Position numbers and translations under genes: made by a program. Below are positions 8,537-17,666 of a stretch of DNA of 64,000 nt, in pieces (position 1 is the stretch's first letter; each line of letters begins with the position of its first letter). The stretch lies in contig NZ_CP031056.1 in assembly GCF_003345295.1 (NCBI RefSeq), forward strand, positions 1,550,001-1,614,000. The letters run 5' to 3'. The notes under the pieces were generated by a model. That model did not search any database. It saw nothing but the letters and a program-made list of their open reading frames with translations, and had not been told where the DNA came from. The stretch comes from Vibrio splendidus (GTDB taxonomy: Bacteria; Pseudomonadota; Gammaproteobacteria; Enterobacterales; Vibrionaceae).

Positions 8537-9751
8537 TTAAGCCCTCGCAATGAGTGCATCAACAGGAGTTAGACGAGACGCCCGTTTTGCAGGAAAGTAA
8601 GAGGCTAGGAACGCCAGAATCAGTGTCACCGTTAACGCCATTCCAATAGAGCTTAACGTGATAACAGGTGATCCAATCCATTCTGGTAACACCATCGAGC
8701 CAAGTAAATAAACCGTACCAAAGGACGCCATTAATCCCACGATGGATCCTAAGGTAACTAAGATAAGCCCCTCAATAATAAACTGAGACATGATGGAACC
8801 TTGTGTTGCACCAATCGCCAGCCGAACGCCAATTTCCCGAGTTCTTTCCGTAACAGAGAGAAACATGATATTAGCCACACCCAAAGCGCCAACCGCCATA
8901 GTCATAGCGCCACTGGCCGTCAGGAATATTTGAATACCACGAAAGATACCGGTAATCACGTCTCCACCCTCACTAAAGTCGGGCAGATAGACCGCATCTT
9001 TATCAGTAGGGTCAAAGTGCATCTGTTTAGCAAAAAAATTAACAATGTTACGTCTAAACGATGCGGAATCCATGGCTTCTACAGGCTTTAATAGCAGTTG
9101 CCATGGCTTATCTTTCCAGAGATCAAGATAAGTGGTTTGGGGCACAAAAACTCGTCGACTCTCACCGAAAGAGATCCCTCCTTCATTATCGACCATCACA
9201 CCTATTACGTAGAATGGAATACCGTTGATCTTAATATGATCGCCAATATCGACTCCACCCATTTGAGCAATTCGATCACCCAATACAACCACCCGAGTGT
9301 GGTTTTTCATATCCGTCACCGAAATATTTCGTGAACCAGGCTGCAACTTATTTTGTGAGATAGGAAAATAAGAGGGAGCAACACCACTCACCATACTGCC
9401 AATATTATGCCCTTGAGTGTTCGTCACGCTGGTATCCCTTTTAAGGTAAACAGCAGACGCCTCTTTAACAAAACCAGCCTGCTGGATCAGCTCAATTTTA
9501 TCTTGTTCAAGGTTTATTTCTCGCCTTGAAGGCATGCCCTGCCAAGGTTTACTCGTACTAGAGGGAAACACAACCTGAGTGTCATTGACCAAAAATGAGA
9601 AAGACTTCGTTTGATAACGATAGAAGCCTTCTCCTAACGCCATTAAAACAACAACAGACAGCACGCCCCATGAAATTGCGATAATAGCCAAGGCACTTTT
9701 CATCCGATGCGCCAATAACGTTTGCCAAGTCTGAAGGAAAAGATTAACCAT
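8537..9751 (-). CDS. MacB-like ABC transporter permease (first of two)
   Basis: Inner-membrane protein of 404 residues: N-terminal helix (about 19-40), periplasmic MacB core domain, and three C-terminal helices with the FtsX-type loop TEREIGVRLAIGAT (written TRTREIGVRL in close relatives). Its start overlaps the stop of the TolC-like gene by 8 nt in the sequence ATGGTTAA, indicating translational coupling. The same eight bases form the adaptor/TolC junction of this operon. Partner of the following permease in a tripartite export system. Confidence 0.92.
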   Translation of the reverse strand: MVNLFLQTWQTLLAHRMKSALAIIAISWGVLSVVVLMALGEGFYRYQTKSFSFLVNDTQVVFPSSTSKPWQGMPSRREINLEQDKIELIQQAGFVKEASAVYLKRDTSVTNTQGHNIGSMVSGVAPSYFPISQNKLQPGSRNISVTDMKNHTRVVVLGDRIAQMGGVDIGDHIKINGIPFYVIGVMVDNEGGISFGESRRVFVPQTTYLDLWKDKPWQLLLKPVEAMDSASFRRNIVNFFAKQMHFDPTDKDAVYLPDFSEGGDVITGIFRGIQIFLTASGAMTMAVGALGVANIMFLSVTERTREIGVRLAIGATQGSIMSQFIIEGLILVTLGSIVGLMASFGTVYLLGSMVLPEWIGSPVITLSSIGMALTVTLILAFLASYFPAKRASRLTPVDALIARA

Positions 9752-11072
9752 GGTGCAGCGCCTGAGAGATCAGCGCCATCGCTTCATCATCTAATTTACC
9801 GGTTGTCTGAAGCAGGCCTATTCTCTGACGCCAATAATCATATAAGTTGGTCTGTAGAAGGAACCTTGAATCAAATAAGCTGTTATGTGCATTAATAACA
9901 TCCGAGGCTTCTAGGAAACCCGCGTCGTATAACTTTTCTTTGCTACTCAACACCTCTGCGCGAGACGCTACAACATCATGCGCCATTAACACTCGTTCCC
10001 AGTTGAGTTTCACTTGAGTAAAGTTCTGATCAATTCGCTTCTTGATGTCTATTTCAACCTTTCGTAAATCCTGCTTAGCCGTCAACAAGTTAAGCGAAGT
10101 TTGATCCACTTTGGCGCGTGTTGAACCATTTAAATCAATAGGAACACTAAGAGTTAAACCCGCGTTAAACTCACCGTTGTCCAACCGATCACTGTCGTTA
10201 TAGCCCACTTGTCCTTTAACTGTCGGGTAATAACCTCCTTGGGCAGACTTTTTGTCTAGCTCGCGCGCTTCAACGCCTTTTATGGCAACCAGTAATTCAG
10301 GGCTATTATTTCTCGCTAGCTCAAGCCACTGCTGCTGAGAAGCCACCAGCATAGGAGGCTCAACCAAGTTCTCGGTACGAATTTGATCGACCGAATCAGG
10401 AGCTTGGTTTATCAGCGCTTCCAGCTCTGACTTTTTACTTTCTAACTCTGCCTTTGCTCGCAGAATATTGGCTTTGTCAGACAACTGATTAGCACGCATC
10501 TCTTCCACATCAATCGATTTCACTTTGCCTGCTAGATAGCGTTTTTCGAAGATTTTTAGCAGCTTGCTGCCTTCCTCTAACTTACTGTTGGTGAGCTGTA
10601 AGTTACCTTGAGCGCTGCCTATATCGAGATAAACCAGAAGTAACTTAGCCGCCAAATCATTATGTGCTTGAGCCAATTCCAGCTGGGATTTCAGATACTC
10701 TGATTGTGCTTTATCTAATTCAGACCAAAGGCTACTGTCCCAAACAACCTGAGACAGCTCTGCACCATAACGATTTGAACTACTGCGGTCTTCGCTCCAG
10801 TCTGCTGAAGCGCTCGCGCTTAAAGCGGGTAATAAAGAGCTGCGACTTAAATCCACCGAACTCTCACCGAGTTGAACACCAATTCGGGCTTTCTCGTAAT
10901 CAGGATCCGTCTGTTTGGCTCGCTGCCATGCTTGTTCAATGGAAATGGCATATGAAGGGCAACTAAGCACAGTTGCTAATAGCAAGCTGCCTACACTCAA
11001 CAGGGGCGATTTACGAGCTGACAGAGGTTTGTCTAATCGCTGTGAACAACTAAACAGCGCAGGCTTAACCAT
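9744..11072 (-). CDS. TolC-family outer membrane efflux protein
   Basis: Outer-membrane channel component of 442 residues. A signal sequence with a long n-region ends around SCPSYA (about residue 42). Two repeated halves of coiled-coil helices follow, typical of the outer membrane efflux protein family (for example ALINQAPDS and the second-half SVPIDLNG strand region). It is encoded between the adaptor and the permeases and overlaps both by the same ATGGTTAA junction, so the complex is made from one message with its own dedicated channel and need not borrow the general TolC. Confidence 0.9.
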   Translation of the reverse strand: MVKPALFSCSQRLDKPLSARKSPLLSVGSLLLATVLSCPSYAISIEQAWQRAKQTDPDYEKARIGVQLGESSVDLSRSSLLPALSASASADWSEDRSSSNRYGAELSQVVWDSSLWSELDKAQSEYLKSQLELAQAHNDLAAKLLLVYLDIGSAQGNLQLTNSKLEEGSKLLKIFEKRYLAGKVKSIDVEEMRANQLSDKANILRAKAELESKKSELEALINQAPDSVDQIRTENLVEPPMLVASQQQWLELARNNSPELLVAIKGVEARELDKKSAQGGYYPTVKGQVGYNDSDRLDNGEFNAGLTLSVPIDLNGSTRAKVDQTSLNLLTAKQDLRKVEIDIKKRIDQNFTQVKLNWERVLMAHDVVASRAEVLSSKEKLYDAGFLEASDVINAHNSLFDSRFLLQTNLYDYWRQRIGLLQTTGKLDDEAMALISQALHHG

Positions 11073-12198
11073 GTGATGCCCCCATCATACTGTTATCGAT
11101 GACGGTTTCGTCTAACTCCACACCTTCGATGACTTCGACATTGATGCCATCGGATAGGCCCAGTTTTACCGCTTGTTTGTGGAAGCCTTGTTCTGAGCTG
11201 TCTGGAATTAATACGTTAGGGCTGTCGCCTTCAAATTGCAGTGCGCGCTCTGGTAGAGTGAGTACATTTTCTGATTTAACTAGAATTATCTGAGCAGATG
11301 ATGAGAACCCTGAACGTAACCGGACGTCTTTCGGTATTTGGAGCTCGCCAACTTCGACTTCAAAACCGTTATCAAAACTTTTGCCCGAACTACTATCAGC
11401 TGTTGCGTTAAGACTTTCAGACTGAATCGCAATCTTAGTCAGTACCCCTTCTATTTCGATACTTGGATAAGGTGCAACGGTCAGTGTTACTGGCATCCCC
11501 GGAGTGAGTTGCGCGGCATCATGCTCACTAACACTGCCCTTAAAAATCAGGCTGTTCATATCGGCCAATGACATCATTTCTGTTGCCGCTTGGCTCGATT
11601 CAGTAGAAATAATCGGTTCTCCTACCTCGACTTTTCGATTCAACACCGTACCGTCTATCGGAGCGTAAATGGTTGAGGTGAGGCGAGAGTTACCAATTGT
11701 CGACTCCCCGCTTTGAATCAATTCGAGGTTCTGACGTTTTTGCATAACGTCAGCCTGTGCTGATTTCACATTGGAACGTGCAGTCACATATTCGTCGTAG
11801 TTCTTAGGAATGATTTCTTGTTCGACCAAACTCTGCAGATTAGCGAGTTGTTGTTTTGCTGACTCAATGTTCGCCTCACTTCGCATCAATTCGGTCGAGG
11901 CATCGGTCAACGCTTTCGGGGTAGGGTTAGGGCGAACCTTAATAAGCGGCTGACCTTGCGTTACGTACTCACCAACACCGGCATAGATTTCACCAACGAT
12001 CCCGTCGATTTGAGATTTGATAGACACAGAGTGAGCGGGAACGATATACCCCACCGCAACCGCCTGCTTTTCGATCGTCCCCGTGGCAACCGTTAGGGTT
12101 GGAAAGGCTTCAGGAGGCGTTGAAGTTTGAAAATAGAAATACGCACCTCCACCTAGCAGCGTGGCACATGCCACAGACACTAACCCACGTTTAGTCAT
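11065..12198 (-). CDS. Periplasmic adaptor (HlyD/MacA-like membrane fusion protein)
   Basis: Inner-membrane-anchored adaptor of 377 residues. One N-terminal hydrophobic helix (about 5-22) leads to a lipoyl-like half motif (GYIVPAHSVSIKSQIDGIV), a coiled-coil hairpin (about 85-150), the second lipoyl half (STIYAPIDGTVLNRKVEVGE) and beta-barrel/membrane-proximal domains. It would bridge the MacB-like permeases and the TolC-like channel. First gene of the five-gene operon; the 185-nt region upstream should hold the promoter. Confidence 0.92.
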   Translation of the reverse strand: MTKRGLVSVACATLLGGGAYFYFQTSTPPEAFPTLTVATGTIEKQAVAVGYIVPAHSVSIKSQIDGIVGEIYAGVGEYVTQGQPLIKVRPNPTPKALTDASTELMRSEANIESAKQQLANLQSLVEQEIIPKNYDEYVTARSNVKSAQADVMQKRQNLELIQSGESTIGNSRLTSTIYAPIDGTVLNRKVEVGEPIISTESSQAATEMMSLADMNSLIFKGSVSEHDAAQLTPGMPVTLTVAPYPSIEIEGVLTKIAIQSESLNATADSSSGKSFDNGFEVEVGELQIPKDVRLRSGFSSSAQIILVKSENVLTLPERALQFEGDSPNVLIPDSSEQGFHKQAVKLGLSDGINVEVIEGVELDETVIDNSMMGASHG

Positions 12199-12269
12199 AA
12201 TTTATCCAGCTCATTATTTTATATTTGTGAGCCCTATGACTACCGTGGATATGCGAAGTTCATAAATAG

Positions 12270-12283
12270 TATAAAATTTTATA
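12270..12283. promoter_or_regulatory. AT-only perfect palindrome upstream of the efflux operon
   Basis: Perfect 14-bp palindrome tataaaattttata, 72-85 nt before the adaptor start codon. It may overlap a promoter -10 element or bind a repressor; because it is pure AT it could also be chance. Confidence 0.3.
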
Positions 12284-12383
12284 ATGCATAGCGTTAAAGC
12301 AAAATTAAACGATAGACTTTCTACGCCTCCTTTTAGCCTTATCATGACCATTTAAGTAGAAAGTTGTCTCCGTTTAACGCACT

Positions 12384-12977
12384 TTAAATCTCGTAGGCCC
12401 AGCACTCTTGTTGTATGTCGAGCAGCTCCGGCTTACCGCTCTCTAGCCGATAGAGGTGGAATTGGCTTAAAGGGGGCGAATACACATGTAACGTAATGAG
12501 CGGTTCATCTCCAGCCTGTAGATTCGATATCTGATGGATATCATTATCTTTACTGACGGTCACACTGCCCTCTTGGAAATGAGTCGACTGAGAAGCAAAA
12601 ATATGGCCATTAGCCGCCGTTTCAAACAAGGTTTCCGTTGCTTGCCCATGTAGAACCTTTACGCCACAAGACGTATTCAAATGATCGTGTATTTTACTTC
12701 TTTGCCCATTTAGCCAACTCAAAATTAAAACTTCGCAGTGGTCATTCTTGAAAAGTCTTTGTCGGCAGTATGTTTCTTTATCAAAACTCGCCAACGACTT
12801 GATCTCTTCTTTACTCAGCTCGATGTTATCCAATATGAACCTAATGGAAGCCAGAGACATAGGTTTATTCGCCAGCTGTATTTGGTCCATAAACTCTTGG
12901 AAATTAAGCTCATAATCGTTATTAATTAACGCGGCTAACGCGGGAGATTGCGTTGGGGTGATATCAGTACGTTGCAA
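12384..12977 (-). CDS. Cysteine dioxygenase-like cupin
   Basis: Predicted cytoplasmic non-haem iron thiol dioxygenase of the cysteine dioxygenase family, oxidising cysteine (or a related thiol) to the sulfinate. Metal ligands are visible as His97 and His99 (IHDHLNTSCG) and His148 (DIHQISN). The second-shell SxHxY-like motif is ITLHVYSPP (His164, Tyr166), and Cys104 sits where the Cys-Tyr crosslink cysteine of animal enzymes lies. The start is TTG, supported by AGAGG 8 nt upstream; no ATG fits. The 197-residue length suits the family. It is divergent from a LysR gene. Substrate could be 3-mercaptopropionate instead of cysteine. Confidence 0.85.
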   Translation of the reverse strand: MQRTDITPTQSPALAALINNDYELNFQEFMDQIQLANKPMSLASIRFILDNIELSKEEIKSLASFDKETYCRQRLFKNDHCEVLILSWLNGQRSKIHDHLNTSCGVKVLHGQATETLFETAANGHIFASQSTHFQEGSVTVSKDNDIHQISNLQAGDEPLITLHVYSPPLSQFHLYRLESGKPELLDIQQECWAYEI

Positions 12978-13351
12978 AATACTTACCTCTGACTATGTTT
13001 TCGCTCTTCCGAACTCGAAGTTAAAAGCTCTCTTCGAACGATGAAATATAGCTGATTCGATTCAGCACAAGTTGGGAGGATACTAACACCGTTTAAATGA
13101 AATTTAACAAGTAACTACAAGTATTTACATTCATATAACAAAAGCATCTAACAACCAATTTGAAGCAACGGAATCGCCATATTGACTTGAGCTCTGAATA
13201 GCTGGGTAATATGAAATAGGAACAACAAAAGAACGGCTTCTATCACGGCTACTATTGCGCGAATCAATTAATGAAATTGATTCACAAATCAGAAGAGATC
13301 AATCACAATCAAGGTTATGGTCACTGTTGAAATTAGTCTAACTGGATACTT
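12978..13351. other. Divergent intergenic region, cupin and LysR
   Basis: 374 bp between the cupin and LysR starts. The notable element is the inverted repeat at 13261-13283. No open frame of interest was seen. Confidence 0.4.
13261..13283. promoter_or_regulatory. Inverted repeat upstream of the LysR gene
   Basis: gaatcaatt and aattgattc, perfect 9-bp arms around a 5-nt centre, 69-91 nt before the LysR start in the divergent region. The position and the dyad fit a regulator binding site; the protein that binds it is not known. Confidence 0.4.
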
Positions 13352-14284
13352 ATGATTAACCCAAAACTCATCGCCCTACTTCCCGATCTCGCCTCGTTTA
13401 TCTTAGTTGTGAATGAGGGTAGCTTTACCGCCGCAGCAAAGCAGCTAGGCGTTACACCTTCAGCGTTGAGTAAATTGATCACACGTCTAGAAAAAGCACT
13501 CTCAGTAAAACTGTTCGAGCGAACCACTCGTACATTGATCATCACGCAAGCAGGCCAGTTGGTATACGATCAAAGCGTGGTCATGATTAATGCGGCGCAA
13601 CAAGCGGTTGAGCTTTCTACCTCTGACCATACTGAACCTGCTGGCTCTATAACGGTAGCAGCGCCAGAAGCCTTCTTGAACTCCGTGCTACAGCCTTTCG
13701 TTGTTCCATTCTTGAATCAGTACCCTGAAATTCAACTCAAGTTAAGAGCCGCTGATGGCGACATCGACATATTGCGCCAAGGCATCGACATTGCCTTTCG
13801 CCTTACCGACAAACCTGACGAGAGTTTGGTATTGAAAGAACTCGGAAAAACAAACCTCGTGTTATGTGCGAGCCCGGACTATTTAGATGCCAAAGGAATC
13901 CCTCACCACCCTACCGAGCTTTCTGAGCACGACTGCTTATACCTTGCAGAAACAGATAAAGACCACATTTGGGACTTCCTTAAAGATGATGAGTTTTACA
14001 CGGTCCCCGTCAGCGGACGTTACGCTGTGAACCACTCTCAGATGCGATTGAAAGGTGTTAAAGAAGGGCTTGGCGTGGGTATTTTCCATGACTTCGTGAT
14101 TCAAGATGCATTGGCTGAAGGTTCTGTAGTGCAAGTACTGGAAGATTGGACCATCAAGAGTAATTACCATGGCGCTATCGCGATGCAGTTTGCTCAAACC
14201 AAGTATATGCCTGCTCGCCTACGTGTATTCATTGATTACGCAATGGAACACTTGGGTGACAAGCTGGCAGGAGAAATAAACTGA
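13352..14284 (+). CDS. LysR-family transcriptional regulator
   Basis: 310 residues with an N-terminal winged HTH (about 12-70: EGSFTAAAKQLGVTPSALSKLI, shown here in part as GSFTAAAKQLGVTPSALSK) and a LysR substrate-binding domain in the subgroup close to YafC/DsdC-like regulators. The stop TGA overlaps the ATG of the VOC gene by one base (TGATG), so the two are translationally coupled. LysR proteins often control the divergent gene, here the cysteine dioxygenase-like cupin, but the inducer is unknown. Confidence 0.93.
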   Translation: MINPKLIALLPDLASFILVVNEGSFTAAAKQLGVTPSALSKLITRLEKALSVKLFERTTRTLIITQAGQLVYDQSVVMINAAQQAVELSTSDHTEPAGSITVAAPEAFLNSVLQPFVVPFLNQYPEIQLKLRAADGDIDILRQGIDIAFRLTDKPDESLVLKELGKTNLVLCASPDYLDAKGIPHHPTELSEHDCLYLAETDKDHIWDFLKDDEFYTVPVSGRYAVNHSQMRLKGVKEGLGVGIFHDFVIQDALAEGSVVQVLEDWTIKSNYHGAIAMQFAQTKYMPARLRVFIDYAMEHLGDKLAGEIN

Positions 14285-14667
14285 TGCTGAAAGGAATACA
14301 CCACGCCGCCATTATTTGCTCAGACTACGAAGTCTCTAAACGCTTTTATACGGAAGTTTTAAAGCTTGAAGTGATTGCGGAGAATTATCGTGAAGCACGT
14401 CAGTCGTATAAGCTCGACTTGGCACTGCCTAATGGCGCTCAAATAGAATTATTCAGTTTCCCTGACGCACCTGAAAGACCAAGCTTTCCGGAAGCTCAAG
14501 GGCTGAGACATTTGGCTTTTTGTGTTGATGACGTTCAACATGCCAAAAGCTATTTGGAAGAACAAGGCATTGAAGTCGAACCGATTCGAGTTGATGAGTT
14601 TACGGGGAAATCATTTACGTTTTTCGCAGACCCAGACGGCCTGCCGCTAGAGCTGTATCAGATCTAA
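14284..14667 (+). CDS. VOC-family glyoxalase-like metalloprotein (YaeR type)
   Basis: 127-residue single vicinal-oxygen-chelate protein. Two beta-alpha-beta-beta-beta modules carry likely metal ligands: His in GIHHAAI (about residue 6), Glu in AQIELFSF, His in LRHLAF and Glu in LPLELYQI. Resembles the SMU1112c/YaeR glyoxalase I-like group, whose substrate is not settled. Coupled to the LysR gene by a TGATG overlap, so both come from one transcript. Confidence 0.85.
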   Translation: MLKGIHHAAIICSDYEVSKRFYTEVLKLEVIAENYREARQSYKLDLALPNGAQIELFSFPDAPERPSFPEAQGLRHLAFCVDDVQHAKSYLEEQGIEVEPIRVDEFTGKSFTFFADPDGLPLELYQI

Positions 14668-14740
14668 AGCTTTATCAAATCTAGCGCTGAATCAAGTCTA
14701 AAGCCTCCCTCACAAAAGAAGCAATCATCTGATTAATAAA

Positions 14741-14769
14741 ACGGACTTTCTCAAGTCGAGAAAGTCCGT
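14741..14769 (-). terminator. Bidirectional terminator between VOC and PepSY genes
   Basis: Perfect 12-bp stem (acggactttctc/gagaaagtccgt) with a 5-nt loop between two convergent genes. A-rich on the left and a short T run on the right, so it can serve either strand. Confidence 0.85.
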
Positions 14770-14780
14770 TTGCATGTCAA

Positions 14781-16316
14781 TTAACTCAACGCGGTCTTGA
14801 ATTTCTCAACGCGTGAAAACAGTAACCAATCCAATAGCATTGCAGTCACAATCGTTGCACCCGCGAGTGGAAACAATATCGAAATAATAACCACAGTCAC
14901 TAAACCCGCTTTCCATAAGCCTGCATCGCCAAACTTCGGTGGCGTTCCCAACTTTCTCTGGCCTGAAGGTCTGCGCATCCACCACATTACTCCACCAGTC
15001 ACTGACACCAAAATGAATGCCAAACAGAACAACGCGTTTAGAAGCTTGTTGATGATACTGATATCACCTTGGTGCAGAGAAATACCCACGGCTAAGGTTT
15101 TGGCGAATAAATTGTAATCTTGCCACGTCACCTCTCCTAGGATGCGCCCTGAATATTGGTCGAGGTGAGTCGTGCGATCTTGGGTTGGATCGATAATGTC
15201 ACCGCCCATGGTATTCGCAGCCACGGTGTAAACGCCCGTTTCTGAGCGCGGGAAATTGACTTTATATTGCGTAAAACCAAGAGATTGAGCTTTTGCTATC
15301 ACATCATCAATCGAGAAATTACTCGCAGATAATACATGCTGAGAATGATCCTCACCCATCTTAGAATGATCATGAGCTTCAGACGCTTCTTCTACTTGGT
15401 GGACGTGTTCTGCTGGCTTATCTTGAGACAAAGGCAGTGGCGTTTGCTCTAGGTTCCAAGGCATTTCCTCCTCAGACCCGTGATTTAAAGAAGCATGCGT
15501 TTCGTGAGACAGAGGAATGTCGTCCCACATTTGAGCAGGAAAAGTACTCCATGCTTGCACTAGCTTACCGCCCCAAAAACCTGTCCATGACAATCCCGAA
15601 AGAATAAATAACAGAAGAATGAATGACAGTGTTCCACCGATGTTCGCATGCAGATCACGCATGAAAATACGCGTTCCTGAACCAAATCGAAGCTTAAGAA
15701 AACCAGCGCGGCTAGCGTTATCTCGAGGAAGCCATAAGTAAATGCCACTGATGAGTAACAGAATAGACAAGCTTATTGCGACTTCAATTAGGTAATCACC
15801 CCAATCACCAATCAACAAAGTGCCGTGAATGTCATTCGCCAGTTGGTACAGGCTATCGCTGCGCGGGATTTCTCCTACCACTTCACCAGTGTATTGATTC
15901 ACCGTGGCGAAAACGGAAGTGCCATCTTCAAGCGATACAGAAAATCGGTTCGCAAGATCAGGGACTTTACTCGGAACAAACTGTGTCACCGTACCTTGTG
16001 GGTATTGATGCTGTACGGCAGCTAATTGTTGCGACACCTTGATCGGTTCGCCCGATGCAACAATTTCAATCGCGTCTTGATGGAAAGCGAGTTCAATTTC
16101 ATCATCAAACAACATCACCAAACCAGTAATACTCAACATCAACATGAATGGGATAACGAATAGCCCTGCATAGAAGTGCCAGCGCCAAGTGAGGAAGTAG
16201 AGAGTTTTATTGCGGTCTTTGTTTTTTATATTGGTTCTCGAACCGGTTGTTGCACTGCTTGTAGACTGCGAAGTCGCTTGTGCTTTCGCAGAGCTTTGAG
16301 ATTCATTTCTCAACAT
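14781..16316 (-). CDS. PepSY-associated transmembrane protein with His-rich loop
   Basis: Inner-membrane PepSY-TM protein (PiuB-like) of 511 residues. Helices lie at about 48-72, 180-200, 227-250, 425-450 and 470-500, with PepSY modules between them. A periplasmic segment around residues 270-325 is very rich in His and acidic residues (HASLNHGSEEE, EHVHQ, EAHDHSK), which looks like a metal-binding insert. I choose the ATG at 16316 because AAGGAA sits just before it; the in-frame ATG at 16340 would place that motif inside the coding region. The DUF2946 gene lies upstream on the same strand. Family members are linked to iron or copper handling and flavin-dependent reduction; the exact role is unknown. 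Confidence 0.85.
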   Translation of the reverse strand: MLRNESQSSAKAQATSQSTSSATTGSRTNIKNKDRNKTLYFLTWRWHFYAGLFVIPFMLMLSITGLVMLFDDEIELAFHQDAIEIVASGEPIKVSQQLAAVQHQYPQGTVTQFVPSKVPDLANRFSVSLEDGTSVFATVNQYTGEVVGEIPRSDSLYQLANDIHGTLLIGDWGDYLIEVAISLSILLLISGIYLWLPRDNASRAGFLKLRFGSGTRIFMRDLHANIGGTLSFILLLFILSGLSWTGFWGGKLVQAWSTFPAQMWDDIPLSHETHASLNHGSEEEMPWNLEQTPLPLSQDKPAEHVHQVEEASEAHDHSKMGEDHSQHVLSASNFSIDDVIAKAQSLGFTQYKVNFPRSETGVYTVAANTMGGDIIDPTQDRTTHLDQYSGRILGEVTWQDYNLFAKTLAVGISLHQGDISIINKLLNALFCLAFILVSVTGGVMWWMRRPSGQRKLGTPPKFGDAGLWKAGLVTVVIISILFPLAGATIVTAMLLDWLLFSRVEKFKTALS

Positions 16317-16428
16317 TATTATTTCCTTTGACACACGCAAACATACCTTCTGAAGAATCAGAAAGTAATCTGAGCATGTTTAACTTTACTTAATACTTTG
16401 TTTTTTTAATTATTTTAGAAGGTTAGGT

Positions 16429-16779
16429 TTAAGCAATATCAAAGGGAGGGCCGCGCGGGGTTTGTCTCGTGTAGCGTTCGCTTAGAGCCAAAAAAGCGTA
16501 GCTGTCTGAGACAATAGAACTCAGTCGAGTTGTCAGTAGTGTAGTTGGAAGTTCGTCTTGGTGAAACGTGGAAAAATGGCTAAATGGACACGGCTTTCCT
16601 TTGTGAGTATTGGGCTCGCCTTCCTCAATTTGAACCAGTTCAAAGCCGTTGACCGTACATAACGACGCCCATACTCCCGCACTATTACCATGAGCATTGA
16701 TAACAGGCATTAATGTCACTAGCACCCAGCTTAATGCTGTAGCAAGTAACATGGAGAAGTTGAACGAAGTTCGGCGCAT
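16429..16779 (-). CDS. DUF2946 small exported protein
   Basis: 116-residue protein with an N-terminal signal/anchor segment (about 8-28), an extracytoplasmic domain containing ASLCTVNGFELV and the Cys-Pro-Phe motif GKPCPFSHF, and the family's diagnostic C-terminal tail TPRGPP. DUF2946 genes commonly sit beside metal-uptake or copper-responsive genes; function is unknown. Here it precedes the PepSY-TM gene by about 110 nt on the same strand, suggesting a two-gene metal-related unit. Confidence 0.8.
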   Translation of the reverse strand: MRRTSFNFSMLLATALSWVLVTLMPVINAHGNSAGVWASLCTVNGFELVQIEEGEPNTHKGKPCPFSHFSTFHQDELPTTLLTTRLSSIVSDSYAFLALSERYTRQTPRGPPFDIA

Positions 16780-17104
16780 TATTCCTAATCTTTATAAATT
16801 TTCCTTATTATGAGGCACTTGTTATATAGGTAAACGTAAAGATTAACATCAGGTTAAAAAATTGAAGCTAACGCACACTCTTTTTAGTTAAAAACTGGTT
16901 ACAACCAAAGAGCCAAAAGAATGTTACGCACCTATTAGCAGTAACATGTCTAGAAAATAGCAGTAAACTGTTTAGAAAAAAGACAATAAAAAACGCCGCC
17001 TTACACCTTCCTCTAGAGAGGGTAATGTAAGACAGCGTTTTAGAAATCGAATCTTGAGGCTTTGCTCTTTGTTACGTATCTAGCAAACTCAATTGATTAG
17101 CAAA
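16780..17104. other. Intergenic region upstream of DUF2946
   Basis: 325 bp of AT-rich sequence. The left part must hold the DUF2946-PepSY promoter; the right part holds a possible terminator for cytochrome b562. No convincing Fur- or CueR-like site was seen. Confidence 0.4.
16988..17041 (-). terminator. Possible terminator of the cytochrome b562 gene
   Basis: Long imperfect hairpin (aaaacgc...gcgtttt with a cttac/gtaag inner stem) ending in T on the minus strand, about 60 nt past the cytochrome b562 stop. Confidence 0.5.
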
Positions 17105-17500
17105 TTAACCGAAGATCTTGCTCCAAATGCTTGGATTACGCTTCTCGTGATACTCTTCACGAAGGCCATCGATAGTACGAAGCTCTTGCTGTGCAGATTC
17201 AAATTCACCTTGGTCTAGCTTCTTCTCAATGCTATCAATCGATGCACTGATCTTTTTGAAACCTTCCATGAAGTGTTCTTCTTTCTCAATTGGGTAAACA
17301 CCCGTTTTGAGCTCAGCAACTAGCGTGTCGATACGTACGATAGGCTTTTGCATCTCTTCAATGTTTTGAGCTTCTGCCGCTTGTTTGAACGCAAGCTTCA
17401 TTTCTTGCATGTTTTTCTTAAGGTCAACATTAGCAAAAGCGTTGCCAGACAATAGCGAAGCAGCGATTAAGCCAGATAAAAGGATTGAGCGAGTTTTCAT
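17105..17500 (-). CDS. Cytochrome b562-family periplasmic protein
   Basis: 131 residues: signal peptide ending NAFA (residue 23), then a four-helix bundle of about 108 residues. Met31 (NMQEM) and His118 (EEYHEKRN) occupy the positions of the axial haem ligands Met7 and His102 of mature E. coli CybC. The usual Ala-Cys before the His is absent, as in many vibrio homologs. It is predicted to be a soluble periplasmic haem b electron carrier; partners are unknown. GGAG lies 5 nt before the ATG. Confidence 0.85.
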   Translation of the reverse strand: MKTRSILLSGLIAASLLSGNAFANVDLKKNMQEMKLAFKQAAEAQNIEEMQKPIVRIDTLVAELKTGVYPIEKEEHFMEGFKKISASIDSIEKKLDQGEFESAQQELRTIDGLREEYHEKRNPSIWSKIFG

Positions 17501-17666
17501 TGTTTCTCCAGGTGAAGCGATGTCTTTGAAGATAGCGCCATCGTTATTGTGGCACTTCGACTTTATTATTTTCGGCTAGTGTATACAAAAATCCGTCGGG
17601 TACAAAAATTGATTGTGTCGAAATGCAAACTAGCTAGCTAATTACTGACAAGTACCAGGCAAACCA

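Noticed and set aside
12316..12364. Inverted repeat actttctac/gtagaaagt after the cupin gene as a terminator
   Set aside because: The loop is 31 nt and there is no T run on either strand.
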